Source of the DNA: Bacillota bacterium
GTDB taxonomy: Bacteria; Bacillota_I; Bacilli_A; RF39; UBA660
DNA length: 40,520 bases
NCBI GenBank assembly: GCA_015059365.1
Contig: SVAO01000009.1
Location: 1-40,520, forward strand
Direction of reading: 5' to 3'
Below, one piece after another: positions 1 through 6,164 of this stretch. Each line of letters begins with the position of its first letter. Position 1 is the stretch's first letter. The notes beneath the pieces are model-generated. The model did no database searches. It was not told the origin of the DNA and saw only the letters and a program-made list of their open reading frames with translations. Made by a program: the position numbers and the translations under genes.

Positions 1-183
1 ATATTAGAAGTAAGCGATGAAGAATTAAAAATAAAAGAGGAAATCAATAGACAAACAACTATTGATAGAAATGTTGCTAATCTAAGTGTATATATTAATG
101 AGGACATTGATGATAATGTTATAGAAGAAAAAGTGCCTGTTTTAAGTAAGAAAAAAACTCCAACTTCTAATAAGAAAAATTAA
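1..183 (+). CDS. C-terminal end of an unidentified protein (5' truncated by window edge)
   Basis: Frame 1 is open from the window edge for 60 codons to TAA. The visible part is acidic in the middle (YINEDIDDNVIEE) and ends in a Lys/Ser/Thr-rich tail (SKKKTPTSNKKN), which looks like a disordered C-terminus. The next gene starts 16 bases later with its own GGAG site, so the two are probably cotranscribed. I do not recognise the family, and the start and domain content lie outside the window. Confidence 0.6.
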   Translation: MLEVSDEELKIKEEINRQTTIDRNVANLSVYINEDIDDNVIEEKVPVLSKKKTPTSNKKN

Positions 184-199
184 AATAGAGGAGTAGAGT

Positions 200-559
200 A
201 TGGCAAAAAAAATATCAGAAAAACTAGTTATAGGAAATGCATTAATTTCTACTAATAGAGAGTATTTGACTAAAGGACAAGTTTGTCATTATTGGCATAT
301 TGTAGATAGTTTATTACCCGAAGGATATTATACTAACGGAAACAATAATTCATTTTCAGATTTTTGTGAAGAATATCCATTTTTAGTAAAGAGAGTTGGA
401 GATACAATGATTATTAATTGTGATAATGATTTATTAGAGAGGTACTGTAGAATAGGTATTCCAACAGAAATTATAAAAGTATTTGATCTAGCAGGTGCGA
501 AATTAAATGAAATTGAAGAAAAAAGTAGAAAAGTTCTTGCTAAAACTTTATTAAAATAA
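200..559 (+). CDS. Hypothetical protein, 119 aa
   Basis: The gene starts at ATG behind a GGAG site and encodes MAKKISEKLV... with no signal peptide and no membrane segment. It is a mixed alpha/beta-looking soluble protein with two Cys-containing stretches (FCEEYPF, YCRIGI) and a Lys-rich helical C-terminus. The cysteines are not spaced as a zinc ribbon. It follows the truncated upstream gene closely and is followed by a long gene-free stretch. I do not recognise the family. Composition matches the neighbours. Confidence 0.6.
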   Translation: MAKKISEKLVIGNALISTNREYLTKGQVCHYWHIVDSLLPEGYYTNGNNNSFSDFCEEYPFLVKRVGDTMIINCDNDLLERYCRIGIPTEIIKVFDLAGAKLNEIEEKSRKVLAKTLLK

Positions 560-674
560 TATTACATATTGTTAAATTAAAATTATTATAGTAAAATTAG
601 TTTAGAAATTGATGTTAATTCTTAATTAGGAAAAGTTGTAAATAACTTAATCAACTGCTCCATATGAATTTTAG

Positions 675-697
675 CCATTGATTTTCAATGGTTTTTT
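675..697 (+). terminator. Rho-independent terminator-like hairpin
   Basis: A 7-bp stem CCATTGA/TCAATGG with a 3-base loop is followed directly by six T. It lies about 115 bases after the upstream gene, so it could end that transcript or belong to a lost element. Confidence 0.55.
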
Positions 698-703
698 CGT
701 GTC

Positions 704-799
704 TTAATGGATTTTGGTCTTGTAATTGGTCTTGTTTTCAAAAAACTTGTTTGAAAATGGCTCTTTTTTATCTAAAAATAGGTGGGATTTTTTAATTAA
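704..799 (-). pseudogene. Possible C-terminal remnant of a tyrosine recombinase (very tentative)
   Basis: On the minus strand an open stretch of 31 codons ends FFENKTNYKTKIH then TAA, and has no start codon or ribosome site. The Lys/Asn/Phe-rich tail and the hairpin just after the stop recall the ends of integrase genes of integrative elements in Bacillota. This is an impression of style, not a motif match: no catalytic residue is included. It could equally be non-coding. Confidence 0.2.
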
Positions 800-833
800 T
801 TAGATACCACTTTGTTTATAACTTAATTATTTA

Positions 834-864
834 TTACAATAAAATTATTAAATTATGTTATAAT
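834..864 (+). promoter_or_regulatory. Putative sigma-A promoter of the 168-aa hypothetical gene
   Basis: A perfect -10 TATAAT lies 22 bases before the start codon. A weak -35 (TTACAA) sits 19 bases upstream of it. Confidence 0.5.
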
Positions 865-886
865 GGGTGTAACTTAGGAGGTTTGT

Positions 887-1393
887 ATGGAATTAATTAA
901 TAATAACTATGTAAAATTTTCTAAATTTGACTTATGTTATCAACAAGTAAAAGAATCGGAAACTGGTGATGAAAACAGAGAAATATATTTTAATAAGATA
1001 ATGAGAGTATTCTTTGATTATGAACGTGAGAAAAAACATCATATATCTTATATCTATATTAGTACTGATAATTCCTATATTAAGGAACTTTTAGAAAAAT
1101 CAGAAATTTTTATATCAAGACAAACAGTATTAAACGCTTTGATGTTCGCAACAGTTAATAATGATATAGATATAGCACAAAAATTAAGTTTAATTATTTC
1201 TAAGAAAGAATTTTTACCAAGCGAACTAGGAAATTTATTGGAATATGTTCTAACACATAGTATGGATATAAATGAGTATTTTGATGGTGAGGAACAAAGA
1301 TTTATTTATAATGATATAGAGAATAGATTAGAAGAAGGTTATGTTTTTAAAATAAAACAACCAGAGAATAATAAACAATTAAAATTGAAATAA
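887..1393 (+). CDS. Hypothetical protein, 168 aa
   Basis: The ATG start is backed by a perfect AGGAGG and a TATAAT promoter, so the gene is likely expressed alone. The product is soluble, acidic and helical. A central part (VLNALMFATVNNDIDIAQKLSLII) has a helix-loop-helix rhythm faintly like one ankyrin-type unit, but no repeats follow. The C-terminus is Lys/Asn-rich. I do not recognise the family. It sits between the possible integrase scar and the toxin-antitoxin-like locus, inside a segment flanked by 17-base near-identical repeats, so it may be accessory. Confidence 0.6.
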   Translation: MELINNNYVKFSKFDLCYQQVKESETGDENREIYFNKIMRVFFDYEREKKHHISYIYISTDNSYIKELLEKSEIFISRQTVLNALMFATVNNDIDIAQKLSLIISKKEFLPSELGNLLEYVLTHSMDINEYFDGEEQRFIYNDIENRLEEGYVFKIKQPENNKQLKLK

Positions 1394-1408
1394 ATGTTAT
1401 ATTAAAAT

Positions 1409-1437
1409 TTGATTTCTAATTAATTTTATGTTAAAAT
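1409..1437 (+). promoter_or_regulatory. Promoter of the antisense (antitoxin) RNA
   Basis: TTGATT, 17 bases, TAAAAT, with the extended -10 TGT just before it. Predicted transcription start is near 1444. No plausible protein-coding gene follows, only a terminator about 110 bases on, as expected for a small RNA. Confidence 0.65.
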
Positions 1438-1460
1438 GAATACAGATGAAGGATTCTTCA

Positions 1461-1506
1461 TAAAATAAAAAAGGATGCATTTGATTGGCAGAATCAAATG
1501 CATTCC
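1461..1506 (-). terminator. Terminator of the putative toxin mRNA
   Basis: Read on the minus strand, a 14-bp stem (GGAATGCATTTGATT against AATCAAATGCATCC, one bulged base, 5-base loop) is followed by TTTTTTATTTT. It lies about 50 bases after the 25-codon gene. Confidence 0.7.
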
Positions 1507-1518
1507 CTTAATGGATTG

Positions 1519-1555
1519 CATCTGAAATCAACTCTTGTTGAAATCAGATGTTTTT
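1519..1555 (+). terminator. Terminator of the antisense RNA
   Basis: CATCTGA pairs with TCAGATG, and inside this TCAAC pairs with GTTGA around a TCTT loop. Five T follow. On the opposite strand the same hairpin lies in the 3' UTR of the putative toxin mRNA. Confidence 0.7.
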
Positions 1556-1556
1556 A

Positions 1557-1634
1557 TTATTTAAATAGTAAGGTGATTACTATGAAAAATAATAGTAGAA
1601 TTATAATAAATTGAGACCATTCTCTTTTTGTCAT
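1557..1634 (-). CDS. Putative type I toxin: 25-aa single-span hydrophobic peptide
   Basis: The ATG is preceded by GAGGTGG with 8 bases spacing. The peptide begins MTKREWSQF, then has about 15 almost purely Ile/Leu/Phe/Val residues (IIILLLFFIVITLL), and ends FK. That gives a charged N-terminus, one transmembrane helix and a basic C-terminal residue. Length and layout are those of small membrane toxins of type I systems (TxpA/BsrG, Fst, Hol-Tox groups), but I do not recognise the exact sequence. The promoter lies upstream, the 3' UTR carries two hairpins and ends in a terminator, and a convergent RNA overlaps the 3' end. It is shorter than most gene finders report. The toxin role is inferred from architecture only. 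Confidence 0.6.
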   Translation of the reverse strand: MTKREWSQFIIILLLFFIVITLLFK

Positions 1635-1698
1635 AATTACCACCACCTCGTATTAAAGAAAGGGAAAGCATCTGATATTTTCAAATGTATCCAAAAAC

Positions 1699-1727
1699 AT
1701 TATACCAAACATTTGCTTGTGATGTAA
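1699..1727 (-). promoter_or_regulatory. Promoter of the putative toxin mRNA
   Basis: On the minus strand: TTACAT, 17 bases, TATAAT, with extended -10 TGG. The predicted start at about 1692 puts GGATACATTTGA at the very 5' end of the mRNA. This can pair (11 of 12) with TCAAATGCATCC of the mRNA's own terminator stem. Confidence 0.65.
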
Positions 1728-1854
1728 TATATGGTTACAATTTGTTTGCAAATTTTATATGATATATTAATTAGATACTACTTCAATAAGTTCGTTTCTT
1801 GTTAATTAGTGATAATCAATTTGAAAGTAGGTTTAACAAATACGATGATTTATA

Positions 1855-1883
1855 TTGACTAACAATGCTAAAAGTGTTAGAAT
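1855..1883 (+). promoter_or_regulatory. Promoter of the T-box operon
   Basis: TTGACT, 17 bases, TAGAAT, with extended -10 TGT. Predicted start near 1890, at the beginning of the T-box leader. Confidence 0.7.
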
Positions 1884-1889
1884 TAGTAC

Positions 1890-2085
1890 ATAAATCGTTG
1901 ATAGAAATTAGTAATAAATATATTATTTTAAGAGAGTTCGTGGTTGGTGGAAACGAATAATAAATATTTATGAATCTCTTCTGGAGTGGTAGGGTAATGC
2001 TTACTCGGCTTAGCCGTTATTAAAATTAAGACTATTAATAGGATGGTACCGCGATAATTTGCTCCTATATTAATAGTTTTTTTGC
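1890..2085 (+). promoter_or_regulatory. T-box leader, serine (UCU) specifier
   Basis: Stem I landmarks are present: AGTAA near 1910 and AGAGAG near 1931, with GAATCTC near 1972. Reading the specifier as the triplet after GAA gives TCT (1975-1977), a serine codon, which fits the downstream serS. The conserved antiterminator bulge reads AGGATGGTACCGCG (2040-2053). Uncharged tRNA-Ser is expected to hold the antiterminator and let transcription reach the acetyltransferase and serS genes. The exact stem I base pairs were not folded. Confidence 0.9.
2031..2084 (+). terminator. Regulated terminator of the T-box
   Basis: ACTATTAATAGGA pairs with TCCTATATTAATAGT (small bulge), followed by seven T. 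The 5' arm overlaps the antiterminator side and T-box bulge, so the two structures exclude each other. Confidence 0.85.
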
Positions 2086-2101
2086 TTTTTAGAGGTGAAA
2101 T

Positions 2102-2635
2102 ATGAATATTTGGTTAAAAGAAGTTGAAATTAATGATGATGATAGATATTGTGATTTGTTGATTGAATTAGCAAGTTATGAAGACGTTTATGCTAGGCCA
2201 GTTCCAAGTGATTTTACAAAAGAAGATTATGAAATTTTTAAGAAATCGAGGATTCAAATGGCAAGTGGTATAAATTTGCCTAAAGGTGTTTTTCAAACAA
2301 CTACTTATTATGTTATGAATGATGATGAACCAATAGGTTATGCTACATTAAAGCATGAGGTGGATATAACTAAACCTGGTGGACATTTGGGTTGTTGTTT
2401 AAAAAAAGCATATCAAAATAAGGGAATAGGTTCAATAGTAAGTGATCAACTCTCCCGTATTGCCTATTATGAATTAGGCATTGAAAAAATATTATATACA
2501 TCTAAGAATGAGAATTTACAAAGTCAAAAGTCATTAGATAAAATTGGTGCTACACTAACTAGTATTCATGATGGATATCATTTTTATGAGGTTGATTTAG
2601 TAAAAAAATATAGCAAGGAAGGAAAAAGATTATGA
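2102..2635 (+). CDS. GNAT-family N-acetyltransferase
   Basis: At 177 residues this has the size of a single GNAT domain, which moves an acetyl group from acetyl-CoA to an amine. The acetyl-CoA loop reads AYQNKGIGSIVSDQL (about residues 103-117), matching the Q/RxxGxG/A motif A. The C-terminal NLQSQKSLDKIGAT part is the usual motif B helix. It is the first gene after the serine T-box and overlaps serS by four bases (ATGA), so it is translationally coupled to serS and induced on serine-tRNA starvation. Substrate is unknown; protein N-termini, or a detoxified SerRS inhibitor, are possible. Confidence 0.85.
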   Translation: MNIWLKEVEINDDDRYCDLLIELASYEDVYARPVPSDFTKEDYEIFKKSRIQMASGINLPKGVFQTTTYYVMNDDEPIGYATLKHEVDITKPGGHLGCCLKKAYQNKGIGSIVSDQLSRIAYYELGIEKILYTSKNENLQSQKSLDKIGATLTSIHDGYHFYEVDLVKKYSKEGKRL

Positions 2636-3918
2636 TAGATATTAATTTAATTAGAGAAAACAAAGAATTAGTAAAAGAAAATATTAGAAAGAAATTTCAA
2701 GATAAGAAAATAGTTTTAGTAGACGAAATTGAGGAATTAGATAAAAAATTTCGTGATGTTAAACAAAAGGGTGATAATTTACGTGCTTTAAAAAATAGTA
2801 AGAGTGCAGAAATTGGACTTTTAATGCGTGAAGGAAAGAAAGAAGAAGCAGAGAAAGTAAAAGCAGAAATAGCTGAATATTCAAATGAAATGGTTTCTTT
2901 AGAAATTGAAGAACAGAAATATTCAGAACAAATAAAGGAAAAAATGATGGTTATACCTAATATAATTGATTCCTCTGTTCCTATTGGTAAAGATGATAGT
3001 GAAAATGTAGAAATTGAAAAATATGGAGAACCTGTAGTACCAAATTTTGAAATTCCATATCATGCAGATATTTTAGAAAGAATTTGTGGATTAGATAAAT
3101 TAAGTGCCGGAAGAACTAGTGGTAATGGTTTTTATTATTTAATGGGTGACATTGCTAGACTTCATTCTGCTATGTTAAGTTATGCAAGGGATTTTATGAT
3201 TGATAAAGGCTTTACATATTGTGTTCCACCATTTATGATTCGAAGTGATGTTGTTACTGGAGTTATGTCTTTTGAAGAAATGGATGCAATGATGTACAAA
3301 ATTGAAAATGAAGATTTATATTTAATTGGTACTAGTGAGCATTCTATGATTGGTAAATTTAAAGACCAAATTATAAAAGAAGAAGAATTACCTTTAAATC
3401 TTACTTCATATTCACCTTGTTTTAGAAAAGAAGTAGGTGCTCATGGTATTGAAGAAAGAGGTATATACCGCGTTCACCAATTTGAAAAACAAGAAATGGT
3501 AGTTTTATGTAAGCCAGAAGAAAGTATGGATTGGTATAATAAAATGTGGAGTTATACAGTGGAATTCTTTAGAAGTTTAGATGTTCCTGTTAGAACTTTA
3601 GAATGTTGTAGTGGAGATTTAGCAGATTTAAAAGTAAAATCTTGTGATATTGAAGCATGGAGTCCAAGACAACAAAAATATTTTGAAGTTGGTTCTTGTT
3701 CTACATTAGGTGATGCACAAGCTAGACGTTTAGGAATACGTGCTAAAGGTGAACGCGGAAACTATTATTTACATACTTTAAATAATACAGTGCTTGCAAC
3801 TCCTCGTGGAATGATTGCGGTAATTGAAAATAACTATAATGAAGATGGAAGTATTAATATTCCAAAAGCTTTACAACCATATATGGGTGGAAAAGAAAAA
3901 ATTGAAATAAAAAAATAA
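2632..3918 (+). CDS. serS: Seryl-tRNA synthetase
   Basis: This class II synthetase charges tRNA-Ser. The N-terminal helical arm (about residues 27-105, Lys/Glu-rich coiled coil) binds the long variable arm of tRNA-Ser. The catalytic core has TSEHSMIG (about 234) and motif 2 beginning FRKE (264-267). Motif 3 is in the ALxTPRGMIAVIENN-like region near 395-405. Length (428) is normal. The motif 2 loop reads GAHGIEERGIYRVHQFEK, where common bacterial enzymes have GSAGRDTRGLIRxHQFxK, so it is a divergent subtype. Expression is under the upstream T-box, and the start overlaps the acetyltransferase stop. Confidence 0.95.
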   Translation: MIDINLIRENKELVKENIRKKFQDKKIVLVDEIEELDKKFRDVKQKGDNLRALKNSKSAEIGLLMREGKKEEAEKVKAEIAEYSNEMVSLEIEEQKYSEQIKEKMMVIPNIIDSSVPIGKDDSENVEIEKYGEPVVPNFEIPYHADILERICGLDKLSAGRTSGNGFYYLMGDIARLHSAMLSYARDFMIDKGFTYCVPPFMIRSDVVTGVMSFEEMDAMMYKIENEDLYLIGTSEHSMIGKFKDQIIKEEELPLNLTSYSPCFRKEVGAHGIEERGIYRVHQFEKQEMVVLCKPEESMDWYNKMWSYTVEFFRSLDVPVRTLECCSGDLADLKVKSCDIEAWSPRQQKYFEVGSCSTLGDAQARRLGIRAKGERGNYYLHTLNNTVLATPRGMIAVIENNYNEDGSINIPKALQPYMGGKEKIEIKK

Positions 3919-3941
3919 CTTTGGAAAACCAAAGTTTTTTT
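3917..3941. terminator. Bidirectional terminator after serS
   Basis: AACTTTGG, loop AAAA, CCAAAGTT, then a T run on the plus strand; an A run before the hairpin makes it usable for the converging coat-protein operon too. Confidence 0.8.
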
Positions 3942-4254
3942 ATTGATTTAAAGATTGTAGTTCTTGATTTAACATTTGATGTTTTTGATTGATTTTTTGT
4001 TTTTCTGCTTGTTCTATTGAATACCAACCATTGCGAAACATTAATTCATATACTTCACGTTGTAATGATGAAATTGTTTGACATGTTTGATTATATTTTT
4101 GAAAAAGGAATTCATTGCTTGCTTCACTCATCGCAGTTACATAATTTTTTTCCATTTCTTTTAAACAAGAAAGCAAAGAATTACAATAGTCTTTATCATT
4201 TAATTGGATTCCACTTGGAACTGTAGTTTTAGGATTACAAATATTATTATTCAT
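3940..4254 (-). CDS. CotF-like spore coat protein, 104 aa
   Basis: The sequence fits the Coat F helical-hairpin domain: DKDYCNSLLSCLKEMEKNY starts the first helix and the second closes with REVYELMFRNGWY, the GWY-type ending typical of the family. The C-terminal tail is Gln/Lys-rich. Start ATG follows GGAGGAAAC. It overlaps the upstream partner by eight bases, so the two form an operon. Coat F proteins sit in the coat of the forming spore and are made in the mother cell; that location is inferred from family. No clear sigma-E or sigma-K promoter was found. Confidence 0.7.
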   Translation of the reverse strand: MNNNICNPKTTVPSGIQLNDKDYCNSLLSCLKEMEKNYVTAMSEASNEFLFQKYNQTCQTISSLQREVYELMFRNGWYSIEQAEKQKINQKHQMLNQELQSLNQ

Positions 4255-4474
4255 TGTTTCCTCCTTCTGATAAAATATTTAAAACCATATTCATATTTTC
4301 AAAAAATACATTTGTACATTTTTGAACGGTTTGTTTAATTTGTGCGTCTTGGATATTGTCTAATGCATTCATATTGGATTTGTAAGCTCCATAGTTCCAA
4401 TTAAACATATCGCTTAAATAATCTAAATCTTTTCCTGAAATAATATTAGGTACTACATCATATTTTTGTTGCAT
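4247..4474 (-). CDS. Small spore coat-associated protein, 75 aa
   Basis: Short soluble helical protein. The motif IISGKDLDYLSDMFNWNYGA resembles the N-terminal part of small CotF-type coat proteins, in which a conserved KDLxYLxDMxxWN segment precedes a helical hairpin. It starts with ATG behind AAAGGAG and overlaps the CotF-like gene, suggesting that the two products act as a pair. It is divergent from murI. Function is inferred from this similarity and from the neighbour, so confidence in the role is moderate. Confidence 0.6.
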   Translation of the reverse strand: MQQKYDVVPNIISGKDLDYLSDMFNWNYGAYKSNMNALDNIQDAQIKQTVQKCTNVFFENMNMVLNILSEGGNNE

Positions 4475-4544
4475 ATTAATCTCCTTTCAAAGTTATTATG
4501 TACAAAATAAAATATTATAAACAAGTAAAAATGCTAAAATTTTG

Positions 4545-4553
4545 TGCTATAAT
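4545..4553 (+). promoter_or_regulatory. Extended -10 promoter of murI
   Basis: TGCTATAAT (TGn plus TATAAT) lies about 18 bases before the murI start codon. No good -35 is visible, as is usual for extended -10 promoters. Confidence 0.55.
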
Positions 4554-4571
4554 TAATTAGAGGGGATAATT

Positions 4572-5306
4572 ATGAGAATTGGTGTTTTTGATTCAGGAAT
4601 AGGTGGATTAACAGTTTTAAAAGAATTAATAAAATATCATAAAAATCAAGAATATATATATTTTGGTGATACTCAAAATCTTCCATATGGGGTTAAAAGT
4701 AAAGAAGAGTTGTTTGATATAGTATGTAAAGTAATAGACTTCTTAATAAGTGAAGATGTTAAAATAATATTTATTGCATGCGGGACAGTAAGTTCTACTA
4801 TTTATCAGGAATTGCGACAGAAATATAAGATTCCAATCGTAAATATTATTGATACTACAATTGCTGAAATAAGAAGAAATAAAATTACTGATTTGGCGGT
4901 TTTAGCTACTCCTGCAACAATAGGCAGTCATATATTTAAGAATAAATTAAATGATATAAATGTAATGGAAATATCTTGTTCTCAATTTGTTCCAATTATT
5001 GAGGACAAAGTTGATAAGAAGTTTAAAAAAATATATATTGAACAATATTTAAAGGAAGTAAAAAAAGAAAGAATTAAAGATATTGTTCTAGGGTGTACTC
5101 ATTATCCGTTGTTAGAAGATGATATTAAAGCATATTTAGGTGAAGTTAATTGTTATAATATGGGTACAGTTTTAGCACGTAGTACATATTTAAAACCAGA
5201 CAAAGAAGATTTAAAAGTTTATTTTAGTCATAAATATGATGGATTAGATATTAAAGTTAATAATATTTTAGAAAGAAAAATTGATATTATAGAAAAACAG
5301 ATTTAG
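4572..5306 (+). CDS. murI: Glutamate racemase
   Basis: This makes D-glutamate from L-glutamate for peptidoglycan. The N-terminal substrate motif FDSGIGGLTVL is at residues 6-16. The two catalytic cysteines are Cys70 (IACGTVSS) and Cys175 (LGCTHYP). The first site has Gly where most enzymes have Asn (ACNTA). Length (244) is slightly below the usual 260-270, with a short C-terminus. Ten bases separate it from mutM, so they form an operon. Confidence 0.92.
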   Translation: MRIGVFDSGIGGLTVLKELIKYHKNQEYIYFGDTQNLPYGVKSKEELFDIVCKVIDFLISEDVKIIFIACGTVSSTIYQELRQKYKIPIVNIIDTTIAEIRRNKITDLAVLATPATIGSHIFKNKLNDINVMEISCSQFVPIIEDKVDKKFKKIYIEQYLKEVKKERIKDIVLGCTHYPLLEDDIKAYLGEVNCYNMGTVLARSTYLKPDKEDLKVYFSHKYDGLDIKVNNILERKIDIIEKQI

Positions 5307-5316
5307 GGGTGATTGT

Positions 5317-6135
5317 ATGCCAGAACTACCAGAAGTAGAAACTGTAAAAAACACTTTAAAAAGATTAATTTTAAACGAAAAAATATTAGATGTAGATATA
5401 TATCATAATAATATTATTGCATCTCCTAGTGTAGATGAATTTAAAGAAAAAATAAAAAATCAAACAATTAATGATATTAAAAGAAGAGGCAAGTGGTTAA
5501 TATTTGAATTGGATGATTATTATTTGGTAAGTCATTTAAGAATGGAAGGAAAGTATTTTTTAAAGGATAGTAATGATGAATTATTAAAACATGAACATGT
5601 TGTTTTTAAATTTAATAAACAAGAATTGCGATATCATGATACTCGTAAATTTGGTAAGATGTATCTAATTGATAAAGACAAAATAGATGTTTCAAAGCCG
5701 ATTAACGAACTTGGTTTAGAACCTTGGGATGAAAAATTAACAAATTTATATTTAAAAGAAAAATATTCTAAAAAGAATATTCCTGTTAAAACAGTATTAT
5801 TGGATCAATCTATTATTACAGGAATTGGTAACATATATGCGGATGAGATTTTATTTAAATGTAAGATAAATCCACTTATTAAGCCTAAAGAATTAAATGA
5901 TGAGCAATTAAATAATATTATAAAATATACTAGGAAAACATTAGAAGAGGCAATAAAATTAGGAGGAACTACAATAAAGAGCTATGAATCTGCCAAAGGT
6001 GTTCATGGTTTGTTTCAAAATAAATTATTAGTTCATTCTAAAGTGGGTGAAGCTTGTCCGGAATGTGGAACTAAGATAATTAAGATTACAGTAAATGGAC
6101 GAGGTACTTATTATTGTGAAAATTGTCAAAAATAA
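5317..6135 (+). CDS. mutM: Formamidopyrimidine-DNA glycosylase
   Basis: Bifunctional DNA glycosylase/AP lyase that removes 8-oxoguanine and Fapy lesions. The mature N-terminus PELPEVETV provides catalytic Pro2 and Glu3. GIGNIYADE lies in the helix-two-turn-helix region. The C-terminal zinc finger has four Cys at about 247, 250, 267 and 270 (CPEC...CENC). Length 272 is normal. It is cotranscribed with murI and ends at a bidirectional terminator shared with the converging tmcAL. Confidence 0.96.
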   Translation: MPELPEVETVKNTLKRLILNEKILDVDIYHNNIIASPSVDEFKEKIKNQTINDIKRRGKWLIFELDDYYLVSHLRMEGKYFLKDSNDELLKHEHVVFKFNKQELRYHDTRKFGKMYLIDKDKIDVSKPINELGLEPWDEKLTNLYLKEKYSKKNIPVKTVLLDQSIITGIGNIYADEILFKCKINPLIKPKELNDEQLNNIIKYTRKTLEEAIKLGGTTIKSYESAKGVHGLFQNKLLVHSKVGEACPECGTKIIKITVNGRGTYYCENCQK

Positions 6136-6164
6136 AATAGATTATTTGTTTAATCTATTTTTAT
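6136..6164. terminator. Bidirectional terminator between mutM and tmcAL
   Basis: AATAGATTA, loop TTTGTT, TAATCTATT followed by TTTATT; T-rich on both sides. It overlaps the tmcAL stop region. Confidence 0.7.

Larger units (their letters stand above)
560..886. other. Gene-poor stretch with hairpins and a possible integrase scar
   Basis: No credible complete gene is seen here. The stretch holds a terminator-like hairpin, a second AT-rich inverted repeat (TTTTCAAA at 735-742 against TTTGAAAA at 750-757), a duplicated TTGGTCTTGT near 714-735, a short minus-strand coding remnant, and the promoter of the next gene. A sequence near its right end, TTAATTAGATACCACTT at 796-812, recurs with one mismatch at 1767-1783. 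Confidence 0.5.
1444..1556 (+). ncRNA. Putative antisense antitoxin RNA, about 112 nt
   Basis: Predicted from a good promoter and a strong terminator. It contains three hairpins: a small one (ATGAA/TTCAT, 1446-1461), a long one (14-base arm 1473-1486 against 1492-1506, one bulge) and the terminator. It is fully complementary to the 3' part of the minus-strand mRNA of the 25-codon gene. It also holds GCATCTGA (1518-1525) and TCAAATGCATTCC (1494-1506), which occur again, exactly or nearly, at 1668-1675 and 1681-1692. It could therefore also pair with the 5' leader of that mRNA. The architecture matches type I antitoxins; expression is inferred. Confidence 0.6.

Noticed and set aside
735..757. 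Inverted repeat TTTTCAAA/TTTGAAAA as a terminator
   Set aside because: Stem is almost all A-T and the T run begins several bases later; kept only as a note in the gene-poor stretch.
1582..1614. Ten-residue plus-strand frame (ATG to TGA) with AGGTGAT just upstream
   Set aside because: It lies within the complement of the 25-codon minus-strand gene and after the antisense terminator; the minus-strand reading has promoter, ribosome site, membrane peptide pattern and terminator, so the plus frame is most likely chance.
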